Source of the DNA: CAYNSX01 sp964400165
Lineage (GTDB): Bacteria; Armatimonadota; Hebobacteria; CAYNSX01
NCBI GenBank assembly: GCA_964400165.1
Contig: CAYNSX010000011.1
Span: forward strand, 1 to 55,621
Length of the DNA stretch: 55,621 bases
Direction of reading: 5' to 3'
In this document: positions 40,718 through 49,848 of the stretch, in pieces
How the letters are laid out: each line of letters begins with the position of its first letter
Position numbering within the stretch: the first letter of the stretch is position 1
Translations under genes and position numbers: made by a program
Notes under the pieces: generated by a model
Database searches by the model: none
Told to the model about the DNA's origin: nothing
Seen by the model: only the letters and a program-made list of their open reading frames with translations

Positions 40718-42850
40718 GTGCTGCGTGTCGGCATTGATGTCGGCGGCACTTTCACGCACGCCGTCGCTGTCGACCCGCGCACGCGGGAAGTCCGCGCGCA
40801 CGCGGTCGTCCCGACGACCCACCGCGCCGCCGATGGCGTCGCCGCGGGTGTCGTGCAGTCGCTCGCGATGCTGCTGCGTGACGGCGGGTTTTCCCCGGCA
40901 GACATCGCCTTCATCGCGCACAGCACCACGCAGGCGACCAACGCCCTGCTCGAAGGCGACTTGGCGACCGTTGGCATCCTGGCGCTGGGGCAGGGGATCG
41001 AGGGCCGCCGCGCCCGCGCCGAGACCACGCTCGGCGACCTGACCCTCGACAGCGGCGCCGCCCTGCGCACGCGCCATCGTTTCCTTGACACTGCCGACGC
41101 GAGCCCCGACCGCCTGCGCGCCGCCATCGACGCGCTGCGCGCCGAGGGCGCCGAGGTCATCGTCGCCGCCGAGGCGTTCTCCGTGGACGACCCGGCGCGC
41201 GAGCGCGCCGTCCTCGACGCCGCCCGCGCCGCCGGCGTCCCCGCCACCGCCACGCACGAAGTCTCCGGGCGGCTGGGCTTGCGCGTGCGGACGCGCACCG
41301 CCGCGGTCAACGCTGCGGTGCTGCCGGTGATGCTGCGCACCGCCGAGCGCACCGAGGCCGCCGTCCGCCAGGCGGGCATTGCGGCGCCGCTGATGGTGAT
41401 GCGCTCCGACGGCGGCGTGATGACGCTCGATGAAGTCCGCCGCCGCCCGCTGCTGACGCTGCTCTCCGGCCCCGCCGCCGGTGTCGCCGCCGCGCTGCTC
41501 TTCGCCCGCGTCAGCGACGGCGTGCTCGTCGAAGTCGGCGGCACCAGCACCGACATCGCCCTCATCCTCGGCGGGCGCCCGTCCATGCGGGGCGCCACCG
41601 TTGGCGGCCACCGCCTGTTCCTGCGCACCCTCGATGTCCGCACGCTCGGCATCGCCGGCGGCTCGATGCCCCGGCTGCGCGGCGGGCGCCTGCACGCCGT
41701 CGGCCCGCGCTCGGCGCACCTCGCCGGGCTGCCGTACGCGACATTCGAGCCGCCCGTCAGCGCCGCCGCCCGCAGCGAATTGATCAGCCCGCTGGCGCAT
41801 GACCCGGCGGAGTATGCAGTCATCGCCGACGCCGAGCGCCGTGTCGCGGTGACCACCACCTGCGCGGCCAACGCCCTCGGGACGCTGGCGGAGGGCGATC
41901 ACTCCCGCGGCGGCGGCGAGAGCGCGCAGCGCGCCCTCGCTGCGCTCGGCGCCGCCGTCGGCGCCTCGGTCACGGAGACCGCGCAAGCGCTGCTCGATCA
42001 CGCCGCCGCGCCGCTCGCCGCGACCATCGAACAGTTGCTGAAGGAATACGAAGTGGACCGCCAAGGACTGGTGCTGGTCGGCGGCGGCGGCGGGGCGGGG
42101 GTGCTGGTGCCCGCGGTGGCCAAGCGCCTCGGCCTCGACTTCGTCATCACGCCGCACGCGCCCGTCCTGTCCGCGATCGGCGTCGCGCTGGCGCTGGTGC
42201 GCGAGCAAGTCGAGCGCACCATCGTCAACCCGACACGCGACGACTTGCTGCGCGTCCGGCGGGAAGCCGAAGAGGCCGTCGTGCGCGCCGGCGCCGCGCC
42301 CGACACGGTCGAAGTGCAACTCACCGTCGAGCCGCAGCAGCACCTCGTGCGCGCCGAGGCCTCGGGCGCGCTGGCGCTCGACGCCGGCGTGTCCGCGGTC
42401 ACGGTGTCGGAAACCGAGCAGCGCGATGCCGCCGCGCGCAGTCTCGGCGTCGCGGCGGACGCCGTGCAATTACTCGCGCACGGTGGCGGCTTTCGTGCCT
42501 TCGCCGCCGAGCGGACAACGCGGGGCGTGCTGGGACTGGGCCGCCGCACCGAACAATCGACGCGCCTGGTGGACGACCGCGGTGTCGTGCGCCTCCGCAT
42601 CGAGAACGCCGAAATCGCCACCGCGCTTGCCGCCGAGGCGCTGGCCGCGTTGCGCCGATTGTGCGACGCCCGCACGCAGTTCGGCGACGCCGGCCCCATC
42701 CTGCCGTTCGCCTTTCTCGGCGCCCGCCACCGCCTCACCGACCTGTCCGGGGTCGCCACCCTCGACCAACTTGAGGCCGTCGCCGCCGCCGAACTGGAAT
42801 CCCTGACGCCGGACGAGAGCGTGCTCCTCGTCGTCGCCCCCCGTCGCTAG
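40718..42850 (+). CDS. Hydantoinase/oxoprolinase (HyuA) family protein
   Basis: A 710-aa protein with the actin-like ATPase fold of HyuA/acetone-carboxylase beta subunits: VGIDVGGTFTHAVAVD, AHSTTQATNALLEGDLATVG, MRSDGGVMTLDE, LLSGPAAGVAAALL, VEVGGTSTDIALI and LVLVGGGGGAGVLVPAVAKRLG. The first motif has His where most relatives have Asp (GGTFTD). No HyuB (large second subunit) is adjacent, so a stand-alone activity or chaperone-like role is possible. The GTG start is 3 bases after the PASTA gene stop. Substrate unknown; ATP-dependent amide or lactam hydrolysis is family inference. Confidence 0.85.
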   Translation: MLRVGIDVGGTFTHAVAVDPRTREVRAHAVVPTTHRAADGVAAGVVQSLAMLLRDGGFSPADIAFIAHSTTQATNALLEGDLATVGILALGQGIEGRRARAETTLGDLTLDSGAALRTRHRFLDTADASPDRLRAAIDALRAEGAEVIVAAEAFSVDDPARERAVLDAARAAGVPATATHEVSGRLGLRVRTRTAAVNAAVLPVMLRTAERTEAAVRQAGIAAPLMVMRSDGGVMTLDEVRRRPLLTLLSGPAAGVAAALLFARVSDGVLVEVGGTSTDIALILGGRPSMRGATVGGHRLFLRTLDVRTLGIAGGSMPRLRGGRLHAVGPRSAHLAGLPYATFEPPVSAAARSELISPLAHDPAEYAVIADAERRVAVTTTCAANALGTLAEGDHSRGGGESAQRALAALGAAVGASVTETAQALLDHAAAPLAATIEQLLKEYEVDRQGLVLVGGGGGAGVLVPAVAKRLGLDFVITPHAPVLSAIGVALALVREQVERTIVNPTRDDLLRVRREAEEAVVRAGAAPDTVEVQLTVEPQQHLVRAEASGALALDAGVSAVTVSETEQRDAAARSLGVAADAVQLLAHGGGFRAFAAERTTRGVLGLGRRTEQSTRLVDDRGVVRLRIENAEIATALAAEALAALRRLCDARTQFGDAGPILPFAFLGARHRLTDLSGVATLDQLEAVAAAELESLTPDESVLLVVAPRR

Positions 42851-42885
42851 CCGAGCGCCGCTCGCGCGTCAGCCGCACGCGACAC

Positions 42886-44763
42886 ATGTGTTGCCCGACA
42901 CGACAGGCCCGCGCCCCGCTGCGGCAAGAATGTCTGGGTGCACCATCCGAACGCACAGAACGGGCTAGGGCGCCACTCCCCGTGAGACCCGCCGACCCGA
43001 GCCCGCCGCCGCTGCACATCCTGCATGTCGAGGACAATGCGGACGACGCGCTGCTCCTGCAACGCGTCCTGCGCACCGCTGCCGGCGACGGCTTCCGACT
43101 GACGCGCGCCGCCCGCCTCGACGAGGCGCTGCGCCTCCTGCACACCGCCCGCCTCGATGCCGTGCTCCTTGATCTCGGCCTCCCGGACTCCGCCGGGGTC
43201 GAGACCCTGCGCCGCGTGCGGGCGCAAGCCCCCGCCGTGCCGGTCGTCGTCCTGACCGGCCACGACGACCAGGCGTGTGCGGAGTGGGCGGTGCAGCACG
43301 GCGCGCAAGACTGCCTGATCAAGGGCCGCGTCGACGGCGAGGGCGTGGTGCGCGTGCTGCGCTATGCCATCGAGCGCCAGGCGATGCTCGCGCGCCTCGA
43401 GCGTGCCCACCGCCAGGAACACCACTTGGCGCATTACGACCCGCTCACACAACTGCCCAACCGCCATGCCTTCCACGACCACCTGGGCCGGGCGCTCGCC
43501 CAGGCGCGCCGCCAGGCCTCCCTGGTCGCCCTGCTCTTTCTCGATCTGGACCGCTTCAAGTTCGTCAACGACACACTCGGCCACAGCGTCGGCGATCAAG
43601 TGCTCCAGGCCGTTGCCGCCCGGCTGCGGATGACGATCCGTGAAGATGACATCCCCGCGCGCCTCGGCGGCGACGAGTTCACCGTGCTCGCCAGCGGACT
43701 CGGCGACGGGCGCGCTGTCGGCCCCCTCGCCCAGCGCATTGTCGACGGCTTTCGCCAGCCCTTTGCCATCGCCGGCAATGACTTGTATCTGACACCCAGT
43801 CTCGGCGTCAGCGTCTTCCCGTCCGACGGCGCCGACGCCGACTCGTTGTTGCGCTGCGCCGACCTGGCGATGTATCGCGCCAAAGGCGCCGGCGGCAATA
43901 CCTTTCGCTTCTACGCGCCCGACATGAATGCCTGGGCGGCGCAGCGCCTGCAGTGCGAGCACGACCTGCGCCGTGCCGTCGAGCGCCAGGAGTTCGAGGT
44001 GTATTACCAACGCCAGGTCGACGCGAACTCGGGCGCGCTCACCGGCGCCGAAGCGCTGGTGCGCTGGCGGCATCCGACGGAAGGGCTCTTGCCTCCGGCG
44101 GACTTCATCCCGATCGCCGAGGAGACCGGCCTGATTGTCCCGCTGGGTGAGTGGGTGCTGGAGACGGCCTGCGCGCAGGCGGCGGCGTGGCGCGCGGCGG
44201 GCGCGGCGCTGCCCGCCGTCGCGGTCAACCTCTCGGCGCGGCAGTTCCGGCAAGAAGGGCTGTCGCAGACCGTCGAGCGGGTGCTCGATGCCGCCGGCCT
44301 GCCCCCCGACGCGTTGCGCCTCGAAGTCACCGAGTCCTGCGCGATGCAGGATGCCGACGCCAGCAAGGCCGCACTGCAGCAGTTGCAAAACCTCGGCGTC
44401 CACCTGGCGATGGATGATTTCGGCACCGGTTACTCCTCGCTCGCGCAGCTGAAGCGCCTGCCGTTCGACACCCTCAAAGTAGACCGGACATTTGTCCGTG
44501 ACCTCCCCGATGACCGCGAGGCCGCCGCCATCACCGAAGCGATCGTGACGCTCGGCCACACCCTCGGCAAGCGGGTCGTCGCCGAGGGGGTCGAGACAGC
44601 GGAGCAAGTCACTTGCCTCCGCGCCCTGGGCAGCGACGAAATGCAGGGCTACGCCTTCAGCCCGCCACTGCCGGCGCCGGACTTTGCGGCGCACTTGCTC
44701 TCAGACTCGTGGGAAACCGCAGCTGTTCCGCCCAATGCCCGCCGCGCCGTGGCGGCCCCGTAG
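42886..44763 (+). CDS. Receiver-GGDEF-EAL response regulator (c-di-GMP turnover)
   Basis: 625 aa from ATG 42886, or about 593 aa if the GTG at 42982 is the start; the first 32 residues look non-native and the receiver begins at LHILHVEDN (42). The receiver has its phospho-acceptor Asp near residue 96 (VLLDLGLPD). The GGDEF domain has an intact ARLGGDEF (about 261) and an RxxD product-inhibition site (REDD) five residues before it. The EAL domain has GAEALVRW (about 388), LEVTES, MDDFGTGYSSL and LKVDRTFV. Both synthesis and hydrolysis of c-di-GMP are possible. No output DNA-binding domain and no linked kinase. Confidence 0.92.
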   Translation: MCCPTRQARAPLRQECLGAPSERTERARAPLPVRPADPSPPPLHILHVEDNADDALLLQRVLRTAAGDGFRLTRAARLDEALRLLHTARLDAVLLDLGLPDSAGVETLRRVRAQAPAVPVVVLTGHDDQACAEWAVQHGAQDCLIKGRVDGEGVVRVLRYAIERQAMLARLERAHRQEHHLAHYDPLTQLPNRHAFHDHLGRALAQARRQASLVALLFLDLDRFKFVNDTLGHSVGDQVLQAVAARLRMTIREDDIPARLGGDEFTVLASGLGDGRAVGPLAQRIVDGFRQPFAIAGNDLYLTPSLGVSVFPSDGADADSLLRCADLAMYRAKGAGGNTFRFYAPDMNAWAAQRLQCEHDLRRAVERQEFEVYYQRQVDANSGALTGAEALVRWRHPTEGLLPPADFIPIAEETGLIVPLGEWVLETACAQAAAWRAAGAALPAVAVNLSARQFRQEGLSQTVERVLDAAGLPPDALRLEVTESCAMQDADASKAALQQLQNLGVHLAMDDFGTGYSSLAQLKRLPFDTLKVDRTFVRDLPDDREAAAITEAIVTLGHTLGKRVVAEGVETAEQVTCLRALGSDEMQGYAFSPPLPAPDFAAHLLSDSWETAAVPPNARRAVAAP

Positions 44764-44863
44764 CGCCCTACCGGCCGGGCGGGGGCCAAATGGTGGAATC
44801 CCGTGAAAGTACGGAACACAGGATAGAACGGATGTCGAAAATCCGAGAATAGAGTGACACCAC

Positions 44864-47800
44864 ATGCGGGGGCTTAGCGCGTTCCGGAGGACGGGGACTT
44901 TCGCACGCCACCTGCCGATTGCTCTCACGGTCATCGGCGGGTGCGCGCTGTCGCTGCTTGCCTTCTCGGCGCTGCGCGGGTGGGGCCGTCACCACTCGAA
45001 CGACGACTTCGACCACCGCCCCGCAGCGCTGACCGCGGCGCTGCAGACGGAAATCAATAATCGCCTCGATGTCCTCTACGATGTCGCCGCCCTGTACGCC
45101 GCCAGTCGTTCCGTCGAACGCGAAGAATTCGCGGCGTTCGTGCACGGTGCCCTGGAACGCAACGACAGCTCACTCACCGTCCAATGGCTGCCACGCGTCC
45201 TGGATTCGGAACGCGCCGCGTTCGAACAGCAGCGACGCGATGAATTCGTCGCCGAGTTTCAGATTACGGAGCGCTCGCCCGGCGGAGACCCTGTCCCGGC
45301 CGCGCATCGCCCCGAGTACTTCCCCGTCTGGTATATGGAACCAAGCTCGAACCATATGCCCACCATCGGGCTGGATGCCGCCACGGACCCCATTCGTCGC
45401 GCGGCGATGGAGCAAGCCCGCGACCGCGCCGAGTCGGTGGCGACGCCGCCACTGACCTTCGGTTCCCAGCACGGCGGCGCCGAGCGATTCATCGTGTTCT
45501 ACCCCGTCTTCCGCAACGGCGCCCCGCACGAATCGGTCGCCGCGCGGCGCGATGCGCTGCAAGGATTCGTCAGCGTCATCTTCAACGGGCGCAGTGTCGC
45601 CGAACAAGTGTTGCAGCAAGTCCGGGCGCAGCAAGTGTGGTTCTGCCTTACCGACGCCACGGACGGCACGAGCGTCTGCCTCTTCTACGGCAGCACCGAC
45701 GACCGCGGCAACGCCGCCGCCGCGCATCGGACCGTGACGCCGCCCGCCGGCCCGGTGCACTGGTCGGCGCAACTCACCGTCGCCAATCGCGATTGGCGGA
45801 TCGTCTGCCAGCCAACGGCGGCCTTCTTCGGTGCGCACCGCGACTACGCCGCGTGGGCCGGGCTGCTGGGCGGCCTGCTCCTCACCGCCTTGCTGTGCGC
45901 GTTCGTCATCTCCAGCGCTGGGCGCGCCGAGCAGATCAAAGCGCTGGTTGAGCGCCGCACCGGCGACCTCGTCGAAGCCAATAAGGCCCTCGCCGCCGAG
46001 ATGGCCGAGCGCACCCGCGCTGTCGGCGCCCTGCGCGAGAGCGAAACCCGCTTCCGCAGTCTCTACGAAGATGTGCCGCTCGGTCTCTATCGCACCGCCG
46101 TCGACGGCCGCATTCTCCTGGCCAACCCGGCCCTGGTGGCGATGTTGGGCTACGACTCCTTCGACGACCTCGCCGCGCAACCGCTGTCGCCCGCCAACTT
46201 CCACCCCGAATATGCGCGGATCGAATTCGCCGAGCGCATGGAGCGCGAGGGCGTCGTCCGCGGCCTTGAGGCCGGTTGGCGCCGGAAAGACGGCTCGTTC
46301 CTGTTCGTGCGTGAGTCCGCCCGTGCCGTCCGCGCCGCCGACGGCTCTGTGCTCTATTACGAAGGCACCGTCGAAGACATCACCGACCGCCGTCTCGCCG
46401 AGCAGGCCCTGCGCGACAGCGAAGCCCGCTTGCGCTCGTTCTTCGAGAATGTCCCCGTCGGCCTCTACCGCAGCACGCCCGACGGCCGCATTCTCGATGT
46501 CAACCCGGCGCTCGAGAAGATGTATGGATTCCCCGACCGCCAGACCCTGCTCAATGCCAATGCTGCGTCACTCTATGCTAACCCCGCCGAGCGGCGCGAC
46601 TGGATGGAGCGTTTGGAGCGCGACGGCATCGTCCGCAATATGGAATTGCACCTGCGCCGGGCCGATGGGTCGCCCTTCCTCATCCGCGACAGCAGTCATG
46701 CGGTGCGCGATGCCGACGGGACGATACTGTATTACGAGGGTACCGAGGAAGACATCACCGACCTGCGGCTCGCCGAACTCGAAGTGCGGCGGTCGCAGGA
46801 GCAGTACGCCGGGCTCGTCAACTCGCTTGAAGGCATCGTCTGGGAGGCGGACGCCGAGACCTTCCAGTTCACCTTCGTCAGTCCGCAGGCCGAGCGCCTG
46901 CTCGGGTTCCCCGTCACGCGCTGGCTCACGGACCCGACCTTCTGGGCCGACCATGTGCATCCCGACGACCGGCAGTGGGCGATCGACTTCTGCGTGAAAG
47001 CCACCACCGAGGGCCGGCCGCACGAATTCGAATACCGGTTCATTGCCGCCGACGGACGCGTCGTCTGGTTGCACGACCTGGTCACCGTCGTCACCGAAGA
47101 CGACAAGCCCCGCCGCCTGCGCGGCGTGATGGTCGATGTCACCGACCGCGTGCGCACCCAGCAGGCGCTGGGCGTGAGCGAGGAGCGCTACCGCTTGCTG
47201 GCAGGCAATGTCTCCGATGTCATCTGGACGCTCGACCTCGACTTGCGCTTCACCTATGTCAGTCCCTCCGTCCGCCTGCTTCGCGGCTACACCGTCGAAG
47301 AGGCCGTGGCGCAGTCCCTCGACCAGGTGATGACGCCGGCCTCCTACGAGCACGCCAGGCAAGTGTTGAAGGAAGAGATGGACGCCGAGCGCGGCGACGC
47401 CCCCGACCTGCACCGCTCGCGTTCACTCGACCTGGAGCTCACCTGCAAAGATGGCGCCACCGTCTGGACCGAAGTGAAGTCCACTTTCCTGCGCGACGCT
47501 GCCGGGCGCGCCGTCGGCCTCGTCGGCGTCGCCCGCGACATCACCGAGCGGCGGCTCACCGAAGCGCGCCTGCAGCACCTCGCCTACCACGATCCGCTGA
47601 CCGGCCTCCCCAACCGCACGCTGGCGCTCGACCGCGTCGAACAGGCGATGGCCCGCGCTCGCTGGAATCAGCGGATCGCGGCGTTGCTCTTCCTTGATCT
47701 CGACCACTTCAAACTCATCAACGACTCCCTCGGCCATACCTACGGCGACTTGCTGCTCCAGCGCGTCAGCGAACGCTTGCAGACCTGCCTCCGCCCGGGC

Positions 47801-49003
47801 GACACCATTGCCCGCCTCGGCGGTGACGAATTCGTCATCCTCCTCGTGGATGTCGCGCAGACCGACGATGTCGCCTCCGTCGCGCAGCAAGTGCTCGACT
47901 CGTTCAAGGCGAAGTTCCAGGTCAACGGTCACGAAGTCTTCGTCAATACCAGCATCGGCATCAGTCTCTTCCCCGGCGACGGCGCCGACGCCGAGACGCT
48001 CCTCAAGAACGCCGACACCGCCATGTACCGCGCGAAGGAGCGGGGCCGCAACAACTTCCAGTACTTCACCGCCGATATGAACGCGCGCGTGCAGCAGCGG
48101 CTGGAACTCGAACTCGGCCTGCGCATGGCGCTCGAGCGCAGCGAATTCTTCCTGCACTACCAGCCCCTCGTCAGTCTGGACACCGGGCACATCGTCGGCG
48201 TCGAAGCGCTGCTGCGCTGGCAGCACCCCGAGCGCGGCCTGGTCGGCCCGAACGAATTCATCCCCGTCGCCGAAGAGACCGGCCTCATCGTCCCCATCGG
48301 CGAGTGGGTGCTGCGCACCGCCTGCGCGCAGAACCAGGCCTGGCAGGACGCCGGCCTGCCCCCCGTCCGCATGGCCGTCAACCTCGCCGACCGCCAGTTC
48401 ACCCAGGCCGACCTCGCCGCAGTGGTGGCGGGCGTGCTCGAGGAAACTGGCATGGCGCCCGAATGGCTCGAACTCGAATTGACCGAAAATGTCCTGATGC
48501 ACAACGCCGAAGCCAGTCTCACCACCCTCGAAGCGTTGCACGACATGGGCATCGTGCTCTCCATCGACGACTTCGGCAGCGGCCACTCGTCGTTCGGCTA
48601 CCTCAAGCACTTCCCCATCCGCACGGTGAAGGTCGACCGCGCGTTTGTGCAGCACATCGCCAGCGACGCCGATGACGCGGCCATCGTCTCCGCCATCATC
48701 GCCATGGCGCACCGCTTGAAACTCAAGGTCGTCGCCGAAGGTGTCGAGACGGAGGAGCAGTTGTTCTACCTGCAGTCGCTGCGCTGCGATCAGATACAGG
48801 GCTTCCTCTTCAGCCGTCCCGTCCCCGCCGACGACGCGGCGAAACTCATCGCCGCCGGCCAGCCGCTGGCGCTGGCGCCCAGCACCGACGGGAACGGCGA
48901 CGACCGCGGCAACGGCCATGGCAAAGGCAACGGCCACCCCGAGCGCAGTCGAGGGGCCCGTCCCGCCAACGGCAAGAAACACACCCCCCGCCCCAAGTCC
49001 TAG
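44864..49003 (+). CDS. CHASE-PAS(x4)-GGDEF-EAL membrane sensor protein
   Basis: 1379 aa. One membrane helix (about 18-40), a periplasmic CHASE domain (about 70-300; EYFPVWYMEPSSNHMPTIG), a second helix (about 327-351), four PAS domains starting near 390, 516, 642 and 768 (the first two very similar, recent duplication), then GGDEF (ARLGGDEF about 985, RxxD site RPGD) and EAL (GVEALLRW about 1112; DDFGSGHSSFGYLK). Both catalytic motifs are intact. The C-terminal 40 residues are low-complexity (GNGHGKGNGH) and partly encoded by repeats at 48934-49020. It senses a small periplasmic ligand and cytoplasmic cues to set c-di-GMP. Confidence 0.93.
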   Translation: MRGLSAFRRTGTFARHLPIALTVIGGCALSLLAFSALRGWGRHHSNDDFDHRPAALTAALQTEINNRLDVLYDVAALYAASRSVEREEFAAFVHGALERNDSSLTVQWLPRVLDSERAAFEQQRRDEFVAEFQITERSPGGDPVPAAHRPEYFPVWYMEPSSNHMPTIGLDAATDPIRRAAMEQARDRAESVATPPLTFGSQHGGAERFIVFYPVFRNGAPHESVAARRDALQGFVSVIFNGRSVAEQVLQQVRAQQVWFCLTDATDGTSVCLFYGSTDDRGNAAAAHRTVTPPAGPVHWSAQLTVANRDWRIVCQPTAAFFGAHRDYAAWAGLLGGLLLTALLCAFVISSAGRAEQIKALVERRTGDLVEANKALAAEMAERTRAVGALRESETRFRSLYEDVPLGLYRTAVDGRILLANPALVAMLGYDSFDDLAAQPLSPANFHPEYARIEFAERMEREGVVRGLEAGWRRKDGSFLFVRESARAVRAADGSVLYYEGTVEDITDRRLAEQALRDSEARLRSFFENVPVGLYRSTPDGRILDVNPALEKMYGFPDRQTLLNANAASLYANPAERRDWMERLERDGIVRNMELHLRRADGSPFLIRDSSHAVRDADGTILYYEGTEEDITDLRLAELEVRRSQEQYAGLVNSLEGIVWEADAETFQFTFVSPQAERLLGFPVTRWLTDPTFWADHVHPDDRQWAIDFCVKATTEGRPHEFEYRFIAADGRVVWLHDLVTVVTEDDKPRRLRGVMVDVTDRVRTQQALGVSEERYRLLAGNVSDVIWTLDLDLRFTYVSPSVRLLRGYTVEEAVAQSLDQVMTPASYEHARQVLKEEMDAERGDAPDLHRSRSLDLELTCKDGATVWTEVKSTFLRDAAGRAVGLVGVARDITERRLTEARLQHLAYHDPLTGLPNRTLALDRVEQAMARARWNQRIAALLFLDLDHFKLINDSLGHTYGDLLLQRVSERLQTCLRPGDTIARLGGDEFVILLVDVAQTDDVASVAQQVLDSFKAKFQVNGHEVFVNTSIGISLFPGDGADAETLLKNADTAMYRAKERGRNNFQYFTADMNARVQQRLELELGLRMALERSEFFLHYQPLVSLDTGHIVGVEALLRWQHPERGLVGPNEFIPVAEETGLIVPIGEWVLRTACAQNQAWQDAGLPPVRMAVNLADRQFTQADLAAVVAGVLEETGMAPEWLELELTENVLMHNAEASLTTLEALHDMGIVLSIDDFGSGHSSFGYLKHFPIRTVKVDRAFVQHIASDADDAAIVSAIIAMAHRLKLKVVAEGVETEEQLFYLQSLRCDQIQGFLFSRPVPADDAAKLIAAGQPLALAPSTDGNGDDRGNGHGKGNGHPERSRGARPANGKKHTPRPKS
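48934..48957. repeat. Dispersed palindrome of the CCCTGAGCGxAGTCGAAGGG type
   Basis: CCACCCCGAGCGCAGTCGAG plus GGGC, an imperfect palindrome (CCCC...GGGG) matching, from memory, a short element scattered through many unrelated bacterial genomes. It is translated here as HPERSRG in the tail of the CHASE-PAS-GGDEF-EAL protein. Confidence 0.5.
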
Positions 49004-49020
49004 CCCCCGCCGCGCGGCGC
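48962..49020 (+). repeat. 59-bp direct repeat, copy 1
   Basis: Covers the last 13 sense codons (ANGKKHTPRPKS region), the stop codon and 17 bases beyond of the CHASE-PAS-GGDEF-EAL gene. Copy 2 at 52389-52447 differs by one base (A/G). Confidence 0.9.
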
Positions 49021-49227
49021 TGGTTAGGTAACAGATTCCGCGTCGCGTGGGGCTGACCCTGCCCAATGGACCCGGAATCACCCTTGCCGGTGCCGGCTGA
49101 CCGCGGCGGCGGCGGTCGCAGACCCCGTGGGTGTGCCTTTCCCCGCACAGCCAGGCCGCGGGTAGCGAGCAGAATGAGTGCTCGTGGATTGACGCAAACC
49201 ACGGAATGAATGCAATGGGACGAAAGC

Positions 49228-49848
49228 ATGATGAAAACAGCGGATTCAGTGCGCACCTTCTTCACGCTCTTGGCCATTGGCGCGGCGCTGCTGTTGCTGG
49301 CCGCCGAAACGCCGCCGCCGGAAGCCGGCCGCCTCACCGGCCACATCACGGACGCCCAGGGGCGCCCGCTGAAAGAAGCGGTCGTCTTTGTGGACGGACT
49401 GACTGCCGGCGCACCGCCGTCGAAACCGGTCGTGCTCTCGCAGCGCAACGGCGCCTTCACCCCGCATGTGCTGGCGATCATGATCGGCACGAAAGTGCGC
49501 TTCCCCAACGATGATGAAGTCTTTCACAATGTCTTCGCCTATTACGAGGCCAAACGCTTCGACCTCGGTCTCTATCCACCTGGCTCAGAAAAGACCGTCG
49601 CCTTCGACAAGCTCGGCCCCGTTGCGCTCTTCTGCAACATTCACGCCGGGATGAACGCCTACATCTATGTCGTCCCCAATCCGTACTTTGCGGTGACGGA
49701 CAAGAAAGGCGCGTTCTCCATCGCCGGCATTCCGGCCGGATCGCAGCGCGTCAAGGTTTGGCACGAGGCGCACAAAGAAGCGACGAAGAGCGTCACCATT
49801 CGCACCGGTCAGACCGACACGCTCGACGCGCGCCTCGAGAAGCGCTGA
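49228..49848 (+). CDS. Exported cupredoxin-like protein with carboxypeptidase-regulatory-like domain
   Basis: 206 aa: signal peptide (MMKTADSVRTFFTLLAIGAA onward, cleaved near residue 25), a cupredoxin-type beta domain with a complete type-1 copper ligand set (His100 in DEVFHNVF, then Cys136, His139 and Met142 in LFCNIHAGM), preceded and followed by pieces of a carboxypeptidase-regulatory-like beta sandwich (RLTGHITDAQGRPLKEAVVFV; KKGAFSIAGIPAGSQRVKVW). This resembles proteins often labelled methylamine-utilisation-like. It should bind copper in the periplasm. Its stop overlaps the ATG of the outer-membrane barrel gene (TGATG), so the two are translated together. Confidence 0.88.
   Translation: MMKTADSVRTFFTLLAIGAALLLLAAETPPPEAGRLTGHITDAQGRPLKEAVVFVDGLTAGAPPSKPVVLSQRNGAFTPHVLAIMIGTKVRFPNDDEVFHNVFAYYEAKRFDLGLYPPGSEKTVAFDKLGPVALFCNIHAGMNAYIYVVPNPYFAVTDKKGAFSIAGIPAGSQRVKVWHEAHKEATKSVTIRTGQTDTLDARLEKR

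Noticed and set aside
49170..49230. Possible c-di-GMP (GEMM) riboswitch: GCAAACC, a small hairpin, then GGGACGAAAGC just before the cupredoxin start
   Set aside because: Only the first half of the consensus is matched. The second hairpin with its tetraloop receptor would fall inside the coding region, and the match includes the start codon. A covariance-model search would settle it.
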